Of a DNA stretch of 56,823 nt, positions 8,650 to 21,294 are shown one piece after another. The stretch lies in assembly GCF_946478885.1 (NCBI RefSeq), contig NZ_CAMLDX010000008.1, positions 1-56,823 of the forward strand, in the 5' to 3' direction. Every line of letters begins with the position of its first letter. Positions within the stretch are counted from its first letter, which is position 1. Origin of the DNA: an uncultured Bacillus sp. Lineage in GTDB: Bacteria > Bacillota > Bacilli > Bacillales_B > DSM-18226. The translations under genes and the position numbers were made by a program. Below the pieces are notes generated by a model that was not told the origin of the DNA, searched no databases, and was given only the letters and a program-made list of their open reading frames with translations.

Positions 8650-10850
8650 GTGCGTTTTACTTCTTCCATAATAAACGCTTCTAAGATATCTCCTTCTTTA
8701 ACGTCATTATAGTTTTTAATGGTAATCCCACATTCATACCCTTGGCTAACTTCTTTAACATCATCTTTGAAGCGTTTTAAATCATCGATTTCTCCTTCAA
8801 AGATAACCACTCCGTCTCGGATAATACGAAGTCCGCTGTCACGGGTAATTTTTCCATCTATAACATAGCATCCGGCAATTGTACCGACTTTTGATACTTT
8901 AAATGTTTGTCGAACTTCAGCCTGACCGATAATCTTTTCTTCAAATTCCGGATCGAGCATTCCTTTCATGGCTGCTTCGATTTCTTCAATCGCTTTGTAG
9001 ATAATGCGATGCAGGCGGATATCGACATCCTCTGTTTCCGCTACCCGTTTTGCATTATTATCAGGGCGTACATTAAAGCCGATAACAATCGCATTTGAAG
9101 CAGCAGCAAGGGAAATATCTGATTCGTTGATGGCACCGACGGCTGAATGTATGATTTTAATATTTACGCCTTCTACGTTGATTTTTTGCAAGGAGGCAGC
9201 AAGGGCTTCAGCAGAACCTTGTACATCAGCCTTAATAATAATATTCAGATCCTTCATTTCCCCTTGCTTCATATGCTCAAATAAGTTTTCTAAGCTTACC
9301 CTTGTATTGGCGCTACGTTGTGCCTGCAGTGCTTGAGAGGCTCTTGCCTCACCAATTTGACGGGCTGTTTTCTCATCATCAAATACAACAAATCGATCTC
9401 CCGCCTGCGGTACATCATTTAAACCGGTTATTTCTACAGGAGTTGACGGACCCGCTTCCTTCACACGACGGCCCAGATCATTTACCATAGCACGAACACG
9501 TCCAAATGTATTTCCTACCACGATTGGATCTCCGACTCTAAGTGTACCATTTTGTACCAATAATGTGGCGACGGGGCCGCGTCCTTTATCTAATTGTGCT
9601 TCAATTACAGTTCCAACTGCTTTTCGAATTGGATTTGCCTTATACTCTTCCACTTCACTGACAAGGAGGATCATTTCAAGCAGAGAATCAATCCCTTCTC
9701 CGGTCAAAGCGGATAACGGTACATAAATAGTATCTCCGCCCCATGCTTCCGGAATCAATCCGTACTCTGTTAATTCCTGCATAACCCGATCCGGATTTGC
9801 AGCAGGTTTATCAATTTTATTTACGGCAACAATGATTGGGACTTCTGCAGCTTTCGCATGATTAATAGCCTCTATCGTTTGCGGCATAACACCGTCATCA
9901 GCTGCCACAACGAGAATCGTAATATCAGTGATCTTTGCCCCTCTTGCCCGCATGGTTGTGAAAGCAGCGTGTCCTGGGGTATCAAGGAAGGTAATCTTTT
10001 TACCATTTTCCACTACCTGATAAGCACCGATATGCTGTGTAATTCCCCCAGCTTCTCCGGCAGTTACTTTCGTATGACGAATTGAATCCAGTAATGTTGT
10101 TTTCCCGTGGTCGACGTGCCCCATTATGGTAACAACCGCTGGTCTTTCCACTAAATCAACATCATCATCCTGGATAAAATACACTTCGAGATCGGTCGCA
10201 TCAATTTTGATTTCTTCCTCTACTTCAACGCCGTATTCACCAGCAATCAATTCAATGGCATCTTTATCTAAATCCTGGTTAATTGTAGCCATCACGCCGA
10301 GTAAAAAAAGTTTTTTAATAATTTCTGAAGGTTCACGATGTAATTTTTTTGCCAATTCCCCAACAGTTAACGATTCGCTGAACGTAATTTTTGCAGGAAG
10401 CGCCTTCTCTTTTTTCTTCACTGGCTGTGCCTGCTGCTGTTTCCCTTTATGATCTTTGTTTTTATTTTTATTTTGATTATTTCCGCCGCTTTTACCTTTA
10501 TTTTTATTAAAGCCGCCTTTTTGATTTGCTTGATTTGGCGCTGCTTTTTTCGGCTTTGTTCCTTTACTGCGTATTCCGGACACATCATCTTCACCATGAT
10601 TATGAACTGAAGGAGATTTTGTTTTTATCGCAACTGCCTTCTTTTCATTAGCCTTTACCGGTGCTTTATGACCCTCTGTCTTTTTATCGTCTTTTTTATT
10701 AAATGTTCCGTCCAACTTTGCAACCGCATCCTCTTCTATCATTGTCATATGATTTGAAACCTCTATATTCATCTCTTTTAGTTTTGTAATTACTTCTTTA
10801 CTCGTCACGTTTTGTTTTTTTGCATATTCATAAACGCGCATTTTACTCAT
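8646..10850 (-). CDS. infB: Translation initiation factor IF-2
   Basis: This 734-residue GTPase brings initiator tRNA to the ribosome. An N-terminal winged-helix segment ([15 protein letters not shown]) is followed by a Lys/Asn/Gln-rich low-complexity linker (about 45-150). A second IF2-N module comes next, then the G domain from about residue 235 with GHVDHGKT (G1), DTPGHAAF (G3) and NKID (G4), and then domains II, III and IV. Only one ATG start is seen. Internal alternative starts, known for this family, are possible. Confidence 0.98.
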   Translation of the reverse strand: MSKMRVYEYAKKQNVTSKEVITKLKEMNIEVSNHMTMIEEDAVAKLDGTFNKKDDKKTEGHKAPVKANEKKAVAIKTKSPSVHNHGEDDVSGIRSKGTKPKKAAPNQANQKGGFNKNKGKSGGNNQNKNKNKDHKGKQQQAQPVKKKEKALPAKITFSESLTVGELAKKLHREPSEIIKKLFLLGVMATINQDLDKDAIELIAGEYGVEVEEEIKIDATDLEVYFIQDDDVDLVERPAVVTIMGHVDHGKTTLLDSIRHTKVTAGEAGGITQHIGAYQVVENGKKITFLDTPGHAAFTTMRARGAKITDITILVVAADDGVMPQTIEAINHAKAAEVPIIVAVNKIDKPAANPDRVMQELTEYGLIPEAWGGDTIYVPLSALTGEGIDSLLEMILLVSEVEEYKANPIRKAVGTVIEAQLDKGRGPVATLLVQNGTLRVGDPIVVGNTFGRVRAMVNDLGRRVKEAGPSTPVEITGLNDVPQAGDRFVVFDDEKTARQIGEARASQALQAQRSANTRVSLENLFEHMKQGEMKDLNIIIKADVQGSAEALAASLQKINVEGVNIKIIHSAVGAINESDISLAAASNAIVIGFNVRPDNNAKRVAETEDVDIRLHRIIYKAIEEIEAAMKGMLDPEFEEKIIGQAEVRQTFKVSKVGTIAGCYVIDGKITRDSGLRIIRDGVVIFEGEIDDLKRFKDDVKEVSQGYECGITIKNYNDVKEGDILEAFIMEEVKRT

Positions 10851-10869
10851 ACTTTCACCCCCGCTGAAA

Positions 10870-11172
10870 TTAATCGAGCAGCGTCACCATCTTTTTTGCA
10901 AACCCTTCATCTAACACTGCGGCCACTACCCGAGCATCCTTTCCCATCGCATGTCCGAGAATTTCCCGGCTTTCTACGATCCTGAATGGAACTCCATATG
11001 ATTTACATTTATCTGAAACTTTTTTTGCAGTATTCGCAGAAGCATCTGCCGATAATAGAACAAGCTTTGCCTTACCGTTTCTAATCTCCTTCAGAGTCAA
11101 TTCCTCGCCCGAGATTGTTTTTCGCGCTCGATTGGCTAAGCCAAGCAATGATACCCATTGATTTTCTTTCAT
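10870..11172 (-). CDS. ylxQ: YlxQ, L7Ae-family RNA-binding protein
   Basis: This 100-residue protein has the L7Ae/L30e fold, with [16 protein letters not shown] at the start and [17 protein letters not shown] in the middle. The family binds kink-turn RNA. The ATG directly follows the ylxR stop (TAAATG), so translation is coupled. It sits in its usual place between ylxR and infB. Confidence 0.93.
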   Translation of the reverse strand: MKENQWVSLLGLANRARKTISGEELTLKEIRNGKAKLVLLSADASANTAKKVSDKCKSYGVPFRIVESREILGHAMGKDARVVAAVLDEGFAKKMVTLLD

Positions 11173-11454
11173 TTATGATAACCTTTTCTCCTTTTCGATC
11201 AGCTGCAGAAGCTCTTCATAGATTGAATCATCGATGGTTACCTCCAATTGGCTGGCTAATACATTTTTCTTTTTAGCCAACAGGACAGTTTCCTTGTCAA
11301 GAGTCAAATATGCACCCCGGCCGGATTTTTTACCAGTTATATCAACTGATATTTCTCCTTCCTTTGAACGAACGATGCGAACTAGTTCTTTTTTTGGCTT
11401 CATTTCTCCAGTCACAACACATTTACGCATAGGGACTTTTCTACGATTGTTCAC
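11173..11454 (-). CDS. ylxR: YlxR (RnpM), RNA-binding protein
   Basis: This 93-residue basic protein belongs to the YlxR family, with RKCVVTGEMKPKKELVRIV and the GRGAYLTLDKE motif. In B. subtilis the family member has been described as an RNase P modulator (RnpM). Two ATGs (11460, 11457) and a GTG (11454) follow AGAGGAGG. The GTG has the best spacing, and its product (NNRRKVPMRKCV after fMet) is collinear with B. subtilis YlxR. The start is therefore uncertain by one or two codons. Confidence 0.93.
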   Translation of the reverse strand: MNNRRKVPMRKCVVTGEMKPKKELVRIVRSKEGEISVDITGKKSGRGAYLTLDKETVLLAKKKNVLASQLEVTIDDSIYEELLQLIEKEKRLS

Positions 11455-11473
11455 CATCATTCCTCCTCTGGAT

Positions 11474-12595
11474 TTACTCTATATCTTCATATAGCGGGAT
11501 TTCTGAATCCTCATCATGGGAATCACTTAACAGTGTTTCTTCACGCGGATAGATGCCTGCAGCCCGTGCATCGCTTTCAGATTTAATATCGATTTTCCAT
11601 CCGGTCAATTTTGCCGCAAGACGTGCGTTTTGACCGCGTTTACCAATAGCTAATGATAACTGAAAGTCCGGTACAATGACAGTTGTAGCTTTTTCTTCCT
11701 CATGAACAATCACATCCAGTACCCTTGAAGGACTTAACGCATTTGCTACAAACATAACCGGATCAGATGACCATTTTACAATGTCAATCTTTTCCCCTTT
11801 TAATTCGTTCACAATTGCCTGCACCCTCGTTCCTTTAGGTCCTACGCAAGAGCCAACCGGATCTACCTCAGGGCTATCAGAATGAACAGATATTTTCGAA
11901 CGATCCCCTGCTTCACGCGCTACTGATTTGATTTCAACTGTACCGTCATAAATTTCAGGAACCTCAATTTCAAATAATCGCTTTAATAGTCCAGGATGAG
12001 TACGTGAAACATAGATCTGAGGACCTTTTGTGGTCTTTTCAACCTTTGTTAGAAAGACCTTTATCCGATCATGCGGCTTGTATTTTTCATTTGGCATTTG
12101 TTCGTTGCTAGGAAGAATAGCTTCTATTTTTCCTAAGCTTACATAGATAAATTTAGGATCAGTCCGTTGCACAATACCCGTCATAATATCTTCTTCGCGA
12201 TCAATGAATTCAGAATAAATAATTCCCCGCTCTGCTTCGCGGACTCTTTGTGTAACTACCTGTTTTGCTGTCTGAGCGGCAATCCGACCAAAATCCTTTG
12301 GTGTTACTTCCAGCTCAACAATATCATTAATTTGATAATTAGGATTGATTTTAAGGGCATCGCCCAAAGAAATCTCCAATCGCGGATCAAATACTTCCTC
12401 GACAACCTCTTTTCGGGCAAATACCCTCATTATTCCATTTCCTAAATGGATATCAATACGGACATTTTGAGCCTGATTAAAGTTGCGGCGATATGCGGAA
12501 ATTAATGCCGCTTCAATCGCTTCAATGATGACATCCCGAGAAATGCCTTTTTCTTTTTCAAGTAATACCAGAGCATCCAATAATTCACTGCTCAT
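11474..12595 (-). CDS. nusA: Transcription termination/antitermination factor NusA
   Basis: This 373-residue RNA polymerase-associated factor stimulates pausing and intrinsic termination. It has an N-terminal RNAP-binding domain, an S1 domain (about 135-200, MTGIVQRTDPKFIYVSLG) and tandem KH domains (GPKGTRVQAIVNEL and IGKRGQNARLAAKLTG). A short acidic tail follows. It lacks the C-terminal acidic repeats of enterobacterial NusA, as is normal for Bacillus. It is the second gene of the rimP operon, whose leader hairpin at 13155-13210 may respond to NusA itself. Confidence 0.98.
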   Translation of the reverse strand: MSSELLDALVLLEKEKGISRDVIIEAIEAALISAYRRNFNQAQNVRIDIHLGNGIMRVFARKEVVEEVFDPRLEISLGDALKINPNYQINDIVELEVTPKDFGRIAAQTAKQVVTQRVREAERGIIYSEFIDREEDIMTGIVQRTDPKFIYVSLGKIEAILPSNEQMPNEKYKPHDRIKVFLTKVEKTTKGPQIYVSRTHPGLLKRLFEIEVPEIYDGTVEIKSVAREAGDRSKISVHSDSPEVDPVGSCVGPKGTRVQAIVNELKGEKIDIVKWSSDPVMFVANALSPSRVLDVIVHEEEKATTVIVPDFQLSLAIGKRGQNARLAAKLTGWKIDIKSESDARAAGIYPREETLLSDSHDEDSEIPLYEDIE

Positions 12596-12632
12596 GAGAA
12601 TATATCCCCCTTTTTAAACGATCCTACAATTA

Positions 12633-13103
12633 TTAAGAAAACATAACTGCAAGTCTTGCCTTTGCGATCTTTTCATATGGTATATTGATCATTTTTTTTC
12701 TCGTTTTCACTTTGATTTCCAATGTGGCATTTTTTCCATCAAAGGATGTTAAAATTCCTTCAAATGTTTTTTCTCCTTCAATTGGTTCGTATACTTTTAT
12801 AAACACATTTTTTCCAATTGCTTTTTCAAAATGAGCATGATTTTTTAGAGGGCGTTCGGCTCCTGGTGAGGATACTTCGAGAAAATAGTTGTGTTCGATT
12901 GGATCTGCTTCGTCCAATTTTTCACTCAGTCTTTCACTGACCAAACCACATTCCTCGATATCTACACCGGTTTCTTTATCGATAAAAACACGAAGAAACC
13001 AGTCTCTTCCTTCTTTGACATATTCAATATCAACAAGTTCAAGTTCCATATCCTCTACAATCGGATTGACAAGTTGACTTACAATTTCTGTCACTTTACT
13101 CAC
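12633..13103 (-). CDS. rimP: Ribosome maturation factor RimP (YlxS)
   Basis: This 156-residue factor for 30S maturation is collinear with B. subtilis YlxS, with [20 protein letters not shown] and [15 protein letters not shown]. The longest frame begins at 13184. However, AAGGAGGG lies five bases before the GTG at 13103, and the family starts there, so the upstream 27 codons are treated as leader. It is the first gene of the nusA-infB operon. Confidence 0.96.
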   Translation of the reverse strand: MSKVTEIVSQLVNPIVEDMELELVDIEYVKEGRDWFLRVFIDKETGVDIEECGLVSERLSEKLDEADPIEHNYFLEVSSPGAERPLKNHAHFEKAIGKNVFIKVYEPIEGEKTFEGILTSFDGKNATLEIKVKTRKKMINIPYEKIAKARLAVMFS

Positions 13104-13154
13104 AGTTTCCCTCCTTTTCACTTCTTTTCCTAAAAGGAATAGATGAATATAGAA

Positions 13155-13210
13155 AACTCCTGTATATTGCTTGCACCGTCTCAAGGAAGGCGGCGTGGAG
13201 CACAGGAGTT
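13155..13210 (-). promoter_or_regulatory. Leader hairpin of the rimP-nusA operon, candidate attenuator
   Basis: AACTCCTGT (13155-13163) pairs perfectly with ACAGGAGTT (13202-13210) around a GC-rich interior. On the minus strand the stem is followed by a short T-tract (TTTTC). It sits about 50 bases before the rimP start and just after a possible promoter. A weak terminator here fits the NusA-dependent attenuation reported for this operon in B. subtilis. Confidence 0.55.
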
Positions 13211-13220
13211 ACAAGTATCA

Positions 13221-13250
13221 ATCGTATTGTTTACAGCATGACCGATACAA
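13221..13250 (-). promoter_or_regulatory. Possible promoter of the rimP-nusA operon
   Basis: On the minus strand TTGTAT (13250-13245) and TACGAT (13226-13221) are separated by 18 bases. This would start transcription about ten bases before the leader hairpin. The match to the vegetative consensus is moderate. Confidence 0.4.
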
Positions 13251-13428
13251 ATACGGCAAAAGCATGTTTCAGCTTAAATAACACTGTTGCTGCACTCTAG
13301 GTATCATGTCCCTTTCAAGAAGTTGTTTTGTGACATAAATTAATTTCGGGAGCAAATGATTCCTCTCAAACAATAGGCTGAATGAAAGTTTAACAGAATA
13401 CTCCTCAAAAAATACATACACAATACGA

Positions 13429-13450
13429 AAGAGTGGGTTTCCCCACTCTT
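13429..13450 (-). terminator. Hairpin downstream of polC, probable terminator
   Basis: AAGAGTGGG (13429-13437) pairs perfectly with CCCACTCTT (13442-13450) around a four-base loop. The following minus-strand tract (TCGTATTG) is poor in T, so termination may be partial. It lies about 200 bases after the polC stop and is the only strong hairpin before the rimP promoter region. Confidence 0.55.
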
Positions 13451-13656
13451 AATTACCAAAGATATCCTTAGTATTTCCACTAAAACTATAACATAACCAA
13501 AAACTTAATGCAAATATGAAAAGCGAAGAGTGACTTTTCGGCTTGAAACAGCTTGAGATCTTGAACAACGATTCCCTGTAGCTAGCTTACGAAAAGCGGA
13601 GCGAGCGCGCTCAATGTATGTCGCATCAGCATGGGTCTCTCTCATCTGGAATTCCA

Positions 13657-16600
13657 TTAGAAAAGAGATAATTGGTTTTGATCTGGCAGTGCTTCAAGGC
13701 AGCCCTGGTTGTCCAAATATTCCAGTATCGTCTTGGATACCTTTCCTCTTTGCTGTAGGTCTTCTTTTGAGAGAAATTCCCCTTCCTCGCGGGCCTTTAC
13801 AATGTTAAACGCTGCATTTGTTCCTAATCCGGGAATGGCATTAAATGGCGGAATTAATGCATGGCCGTCAATGATAAATTCATTCGCACTCGAGCGGTAT
13901 AAATCCACCTTTTTAAACAAAAAGCCTCTTTCCGTCATTTCTAAGGCAAGCTCTAATACCGTCAACAAGTTCTTTTCTTTCGTTGAAGCGTCAAGCCCCT
14001 TTCCATTAATCTCATCTATCTTCGCCCGAATAGACGCCGTCCCCTTTACCATCGCCTCTAAATCAAAATCCTCTGCTCGGACAGTAAAGTACGCGGCATA
14101 ATACCAAAGAGGATGATGCACTTTAAAATAGGCAATACGCACTGCCATTAAAACGTAGGCAGCAGCATGCGCCTTCGGGAACATATATTTGATCTTCTTG
14201 CAGGAATCAATGTACCATTCGGGGACTTCGTTTTTGCGCATCTCTGCTTCCATTTCCTCAGTCAGCCCCTTCCCTTTCCGGACAGATTCCATGATTTTGA
14301 ATGCAAACGAAGATTCCAACCCTTGATAAATGAGATACACCATGATATCATCCCGGCAGCCAATTACTTCACTAAGAGTGCAAATGTGATTTTGAATCAG
14401 CTCTTGTGCATTTCCAAGCCATACATCCGTTCCATGAGAAAGCCCGGAAATTTGCAGCAGCTCAGAGAAGGTGGTTGGCTTGGTATCTTCAAGCATCTGG
14501 CGGACAAATCGGGTACCAAATTCAGGTATCCCCAAGGTTCCCGTCTTACAATTAATTTGTTCTTCCGTAACGCCTAACGGCTCAGGACTGCTGAAAATTT
14601 TCATTACTTCCGGATCATCTGTTGGAATAGTCTTCGGATCGATGCCGCTTAAATCCTGCAACATCCTGATAACAGTCGGATCATCGTGACCCAGTATATC
14701 TAACTTCAGTACATTATCATGGATTGAATGGAAATCAAAATGGGTAGTTCGCCATTCTGAATTCCTGTCGTCCGCGGGATACTGAATCGGAGAAAAGTCA
14801 AAAATGTCCATATAATCCGGAATAACAATGATTCCGCCCGGATGCTGCCCTGTTGTTCTTTTTACCCCTGTACAACCTGAGGCAAGCCGTTCAACTTCCG
14901 CTCCACGAAATTGGAGGTCATGGTCATTTTGATACGCCTTAACATAGCCAAAAGCAGTTTTGTCAGCAACTGTACCAATGGTACCGGCACGGTACACATT
15001 ATCCTCTCCAAATAATACTTTTGTATAGTCATGGGCACGGGCCTGATACTCCCCTGAAAAATTTAGATCAATATCCGGCACCTTGTCACCTTTGAATCCA
15101 AGAAAGGTTTCGAACGGAATATCATGACCGTCTTTTTTATAAAGTGACCCGCATTTAGGACAATTTTTATTTGGCAAATCAAAGCCGGAGCCCACTGATC
15201 CATCATTGAAAAATTCCGAGTTCTTGCATTCCGGACAAATATAATGTGGCGGCAGCGGGTTGACCTCGGTAATTTCGGTCATTGTAGCAACGAATGATGA
15301 ACCGACGGATCCCCTAGAACCGACAAGGTAACCATCATCAAGCGATTTTTTTACCAGTTTATGAGCAATTAAATAAATAACCGCAAAGCCGTTACTAATG
15401 ATACTTTTCAGTTCTTTCTCCAAGCGTGCCTCCACAATTTCCGGAAGCGGATCCCCATAAATTTTCCGTGCCATAGTATAGCTTAAGTTACGCATTTCTT
15501 CATCGGCACCTTCAATTTTAGGAGTATACAAATCATCTTTAATCGGTTTAATATAATCAATCATGTCGGCAATTTTATTCGTGTTATGAACAACGACTTT
15601 CTTTGCCTTTTCTTTGCCTAAAAACATAAAGGCATCAAGCATTTCATTGGTCGTTCTAAAGTGAACGTCAGGCAGCTCATGACGATTTAACGGATTGGCT
15701 CCTCCTTGGGAGTTAATCAGAATTTTACGGTAAATTTTATCTGAAGGATTTAAGTAGTGAACATTTCCAGTAGCAACAACTGGAATGTCCAATTTTTCTC
15801 CTAGCTTCACTATATTTCCTATAATTTCCTCTAAGGCTTTCTCATCTTTAATCAGTTCCATTTCAATTAATGGCTGGTATACTTCCTTCGGATGAACCTC
15901 CAGATAATCGTAAAATTCCGCCATCTTTTCCACTTCATCTGGGGATTTTTGCATCATCCCTTCAAAGACTTCTCCTTTATCACAGGCAGACCCTACGATT
16001 ATTCCTTCACGGTATTTTTGCAGAACAGAGCGCGGAATTCTTGGTACCCGGTAAAAATAATGGAGATGTGAGATCGAAACAAGCTTAAAGAGATTTTTTA
16101 GGCCGGTATCATTTTGTGCTAGCAATATACAATGATACGGTCTTGCTCTTTGAAAGGCTTTCCCCTTGCCCATATTATCATTAAATTGATCATGATATTC
16201 GATCCCTTTTTCACTTGCATCCTTGAGCATTTTAAGCAGAAGATAGCCAGTTGCCTCAGCATCATAAATGGCCCGGTGATGCTGGGTTAATTCAACATTC
16301 AGCTTCTTCGCTAAAGTATTCAGACGGTGATTCTTCATTTCCGGATATAGAAAACGGGCTAATTCAAGGGTATCAATAACAGGATTTGGCGCTTTAGCTA
16401 ATCCTATCTGTTTATATCCGACATTTAAAAATCCCATATCAAAGGAAGCATTATGGGCCACAAGCACGGCATCGCCAACCCAATTATGAAATCTCTTTAA
16501 CACAGCTTCTACTTCCGGTGCATTTACGAGAAGGTCATCGGTAATTCCAGTCAAATTTATAATGGTTGAAGAAAGCGGATGATGTGGATTAGCAAACGAT

Positions 16601-17976
16601 TCAAAACGGTCAATAATCTCGCCATTCTGAATTTTGACAGCTGCAAGTTCGATAATGGTGTCATACACAGCTGATAATCCTGTGGTTTCCACGTCAAATA
16701 CCACATAGATCTCATCGTCTAACTTACGGTGGACAGAATTATAGGCAATCGGAACACCGTCATCAACCAAATTAGCCTCAACCCCATATAAAATTTTGAT
16801 ATCATTCTTATTTCCTGCTCCAAAGGCTTCAGGAAATGATTGAGCTGCAGCATGATCGGTTATGGCAATTGCTCTGTGCCCCCATTTTTTTGCCTGACTG
16901 ATAAGCACATTGACAGGGGTGACGGCATCCATTTGACTCATTGGACTATGAAGATGAAGCTCAACCCGTTTTTCTCCTTCTGGAGCCGTATCCTTTCTGC
17001 TAGGAGCCGTAATCTCATTAATATCATTTCCAATCATGACAAGATCCCGGACAAAGGTATCATTCTGAATACTGCCCCGAACCTTCAGCCACATTCCTTT
17101 CTTGACACGGCCGAAGAGAGCCGCATCTTCTTTATCTCTGGAGAACATTTTAACCATGATCGAGCTGGTATAATCTGTGATTTTAAAGGTCAGCAGGGTG
17201 CGTCCACTTCGCAGTTCCTTCGTTTCTGCCGCAAATACATATCCTTCAATTACTATACGGCGTTCTTCATCTATAATTTCTTCTAATTTCTTGAATTCAA
17301 CATCATCACGAATTGATAATCCAATCAGCAGCGGACCACTGTCTTCCATGCCTTCAACCGCTTCTTTTTCTTCCTTCTTCTGCATTTCAATGAGTGCCTG
17401 CATTCCCCGTTCCGCGTCTTCCATTTGTTTTGCCTTTAAAAATTCCTCATATTGTCCGTTTGATTCTCCAACGGATATTTCCGTATCAATCATCAGCGGA
17501 GGGAAGCCATGATCTTCATAAATCGAAGAAATAAGCCCGGTATATTTTTTCTTTATTGTCATGCTTTCCATGTCATTCCGGACTTTAATCAACAGTTTAT
17601 TCCCCTGTAAAGAGGGAATTTGTTCATTTAACAATTTTAGCAGTGGTGGAGATATACCGTCTATTTCCTTGATACATGCCTGCCAGTAATCGACAATATG
17701 CTGGTCTGTATAATGCTGATCGAGTACCCGAACCGAAAAGGAGGTTTTGGCAATATAAGAAAATGTTTTGTCTAATTGATTGCCTAGCATCCTGAATACC
17801 CTGTATGGGAGAATTTTTTCTAATAAAAAGTTAAAATGCCATTTTCTAGCTATTTTTTCAATGACCACTTTTTCAATTTGGGCATTGGCGAAATACGGCA
17901 TAATGGCATCCTCAGTAAGCTGCAGTTGTTGGAGTAAGAGCTGAAACCGCTCAATTTTGCCAGAATCTATGCTCAT
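13657..17976 (-). CDS. polC: DNA polymerase III alpha subunit, PolC type
   Basis: This 1439-residue replicative DNA polymerase is the Gram-positive C-family type. An N-terminal domain and an OB fold (about 230-320) come first. A PHP domain ([12 protein letters not shown]) is interrupted by a DEDD proofreading exonuclease ([15 protein letters not shown], about 420-590; [22 protein letters not shown]). The polymerase palm carries [13 protein letters not shown] zinc-binding CPEC..CPKC module lies just before it, and helix-hairpin-helix and tau-binding segments end in QNQLSLF. Length matches B. subtilis PolC (1437). No break is seen. The start is the ATG at 17976 after GGAGGAGAG. Confidence 0.99.
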   Translation of the reverse strand: MSIDSGKIERFQLLLQQLQLTEDAIMPYFANAQIEKVVIEKIARKWHFNFLLEKILPYRVFRMLGNQLDKTFSYIAKTSFSVRVLDQHYTDQHIVDYWQACIKEIDGISPPLLKLLNEQIPSLQGNKLLIKVRNDMESMTIKKKYTGLISSIYEDHGFPPLMIDTEISVGESNGQYEEFLKAKQMEDAERGMQALIEMQKKEEKEAVEGMEDSGPLLIGLSIRDDVEFKKLEEIIDEERRIVIEGYVFAAETKELRSGRTLLTFKITDYTSSIMVKMFSRDKEDAALFGRVKKGMWLKVRGSIQNDTFVRDLVMIGNDINEITAPSRKDTAPEGEKRVELHLHSPMSQMDAVTPVNVLISQAKKWGHRAIAITDHAAAQSFPEAFGAGNKNDIKILYGVEANLVDDGVPIAYNSVHRKLDDEIYVVFDVETTGLSAVYDTIIELAAVKIQNGEIIDRFESFANPHHPLSSTIINLTGITDDLLVNAPEVEAVLKRFHNWVGDAVLVAHNASFDMGFLNVGYKQIGLAKAPNPVIDTLELARFLYPEMKNHRLNTLAKKLNVELTQHHRAIYDAEATGYLLLKMLKDASEKGIEYHDQFNDNMGKGKAFQRARPYHCILLAQNDTGLKNLFKLVSISHLHYFYRVPRIPRSVLQKYREGIIVGSACDKGEVFEGMMQKSPDEVEKMAEFYDYLEVHPKEVYQPLIEMELIKDEKALEEIIGNIVKLGEKLDIPVVATGNVHYLNPSDKIYRKILINSQGGANPLNRHELPDVHFRTTNEMLDAFMFLGKEKAKKVVVHNTNKIADMIDYIKPIKDDLYTPKIEGADEEMRNLSYTMARKIYGDPLPEIVEARLEKELKSIISNGFAVIYLIAHKLVKKSLDDGYLVGSRGSVGSSFVATMTEITEVNPLPPHYICPECKNSEFFNDGSVGSGFDLPNKNCPKCGSLYKKDGHDIPFETFLGFKGDKVPDIDLNFSGEYQARAHDYTKVLFGEDNVYRAGTIGTVADKTAFGYVKAYQNDHDLQFRGAEVERLASGCTGVKRTTGQHPGGIIVIPDYMDIFDFSPIQYPADDRNSEWRTTHFDFHSIHDNVLKLDILGHDDPTVIRMLQDLSGIDPKTIPTDDPEVMKIFSSPEPLGVTEEQINCKTGTLGIPEFGTRFVRQMLEDTKPTTFSELLQISGLSHGTDVWLGNAQELIQNHICTLSEVIGCRDDIMVYLIYQGLESSFAFKIMESVRKGKGLTEEMEAEMRKNEVPEWYIDSCKKIKYMFPKAHAAAYVLMAVRIAYFKVHHPLWYYAAYFTVRAEDFDLEAMVKGTASIRAKIDEINGKGLDASTKEKNLLTVLELALEMTERGFLFKKVDLYRSSANEFIIDGHALIPPFNAIPGLGTNAAFNIVKAREEGEFLSKEDLQQRGKVSKTILEYLDNQGCLEALPDQNQLSLF

Positions 17977-18094
17977 TTATCTATGTCTCTCCTCCGTTCA
18001 ATTGATTTCTCTTTATTTAGTTTGATCTATATACATCTCGTATTATAGCATATTGGTATTTGAAAAAAAGAATTTCTATTCTTACAAAGAAGCA

Positions 18095-18128
18095 CGAAAA
18101 AGCTGCCGCAATTTCGGCAGCTTTTTCG
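18095..18128 (-). terminator. Intrinsic terminator after proS
   Basis: A 14-bp perfect stem, CGAAAAAGCTGCCG and its complement, has a six-base loop and ends in a CTTTTTCG tract on the minus strand. It starts six bases after the proS stop and separates proS from polC. Confidence 0.92.
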
Positions 18129-18133
18129 TAAAA

Positions 18134-19837
<1,704 letters not shown>

Positions 19838-19876
19838 CTACTAGCACCTCTATATTTAATAAGTGTCTTTCAAAAG

Positions 19877-19913
19877 GATTGTGGCAGGCTCAAGTTAAAG
19901 ACCTGCCACAATC
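19877..19913 (-). terminator. Hairpin between rasP and proS
   Basis: GATTGTGGCAGG (19877-19888) and its exact complement (19902-19913) form a 12-bp stem around a 13-base loop. The minus-strand tail is CTTTTG, a weak T-tract. It probably ends or attenuates rasP transcription before proS. Part of it recurs upstream of mlpA at 1754-1770. Confidence 0.65.
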
Positions 19914-19969
19914 AGTCATTTTTCTGTCTTTACCGGTAATATCTCCTCCGCCGATAAAAGTTTAAGCAA

Positions 19970-21235
19970 TTATAAAAAGAATCGCTGGATATCATTCCAG
20001 GTAACAACAAGCATGAGGAGCATGAGTAAGGCAAATCCAAGGAAATGAACCATTCCTTCTTTCTGCCGGTCTACCGGCTTGCCCCGGACTGCTTCAACGG
20101 CAAAAAACAACAATCTTCCACCATCCAGCGCCGGGATTGGAAGCAAATTCATGATCCCAAGGTTTACACTTAACATTCCTGCCCATTTCATTAAATAAAT
20201 AATGCCTGATTGCGCCACAATATCTGTGGATTGATAAATTCCTACAGGACCCGATAAAGCATCAATTGAAAATTCACCTGTAACCAGTTTACCGAGCGCA
20301 AAGAAAATTTCCTTTGTCCAAAAATAAGTTTCCGTTACTCCATAGGAAATCGCTTTAGTAGGTGACTTTTCCATAGGATTGTATACACCGATTACGCCGA
20401 TTTGATTTCCTTCAGCATCTTTGCCTACTTTTGGTGTAACGGAAATTTCCATCTCCTCGCCATTTCTTTTAATCGAGAATTGTAATTCCTTTTCAGGGTT
20501 TTTCCGAATGATTTCAACGACATCCGGCCACTCCGCAATTTCTGCATCGTTAATTGCCTGGACCTCGTCACCTTCTTTCAGACCTGCTGATACGGCTGCT
20601 CCATCCCCTGTTAGTTTACCAAGAACAGGTTCTGTTGAAGGAACTCCTTGAATAAAAGCGAGAATGACAAAGACTAGAAAGGCTAGAACAAAGTTCATCA
20701 TCGGTCCGGCAAAAATGGTTAATGTCCTCTGCCATAGCGATTTAGAAGCAAACTGACGATTATATGGAGCAATTTGCGTTTCTGTTCCGTTTTCTACAAA
20801 TACGGCATCAGGCTGTAGCTCATATGTACGCAGCACTTCTTCTTCATCCCCGTCAAGATAGCCTTTAAGAAACAGGGCACGCTCCACATCTGCTTGTTCT
20901 ACTTCCATCACAATCGCATTCGAAAATTTATTTTTGTTATTCAAAACAATTTTTTGTACCTTATTTTCCTGATTCAATACTAGACCAACACGATAGCCCG
21001 GCTTAATCTCGATCATTTCAGGATCTTCACCGGCCATTCTTACAAATCCCCCAATAGGTAGCAGACGAATTGTATAAACCGTTTCATTTTTCTTAAATGA
21101 AAGCACCTTTGGGCCAAAACCAATTGCAAATTCGCGGCATAAAATTCCCGCTCTCTTAGCAAAAATTAAATGACCTAGTTCATGAAAAAAGACAAGCGCT
21201 CCAAAGATCACTATGAAGGCTATAACTGTAGTCAA
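19970..21235 (-). CDS. rasP: Site-2 zinc metalloprotease RasP (YluC)
   Basis: This 421-residue polytopic membrane protease cuts transmembrane anti-sigma factors and signal peptides. The HELGH zinc motif lies in the first membrane segment (about residue 18). A PDZ domain is at about 190-275, after further sequence containing a loop insertion. The C-terminal NLLPIPALDGGRLLFF supplies the third ligand. Homologues act in SigW activation and cell division in B. subtilis. It follows dxr in the usual order. Confidence 0.97.
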   Translation of the reverse strand: MTTVIAFIVIFGALVFFHELGHLIFAKRAGILCREFAIGFGPKVLSFKKNETVYTIRLLPIGGFVRMAGEDPEMIEIKPGYRVGLVLNQENKVQKIVLNNKNKFSNAIVMEVEQADVERALFLKGYLDGDEEEVLRTYELQPDAVFVENGTETQIAPYNRQFASKSLWQRTLTIFAGPMMNFVLAFLVFVILAFIQGVPSTEPVLGKLTGDGAAVSAGLKEGDEVQAINDAEIAEWPDVVEIIRKNPEKELQFSIKRNGEEMEISVTPKVGKDAEGNQIGVIGVYNPMEKSPTKAISYGVTETYFWTKEIFFALGKLVTGEFSIDALSGPVGIYQSTDIVAQSGIIYLMKWAGMLSVNLGIMNLLPIPALDGGRLLFFAVEAVRGKPVDRQKEGMVHFLGFALLMLLMLVVTWNDIQRFFL

Positions 21236-21294
21236 TATATTACCACCTTTTTAGAGAATTAAGTAAACAAGTTTACTTATTATGTCTGACTGCC

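Larger units (their letters stand above)
13104..13656. other. polC-rimP intergenic region
   Basis: This gap of about 550 bases has no credible gene. From the right it holds 200 bases of undistinguished sequence after polC, including AAAAGCGGAGCGAGCGCGCTC near 13590. A GC-rich hairpin at 13429-13450 follows, then a possible promoter, the rimP leader hairpin and the rimP ribosome-binding site. Confidence 0.6.

Noticed and set aside
13104..13184. N-terminal extension of rimP by 27 codons
   Set aside because: It covers the leader hairpin. AAGGAGGG points to the GTG at 13103, which gives the usual family length.
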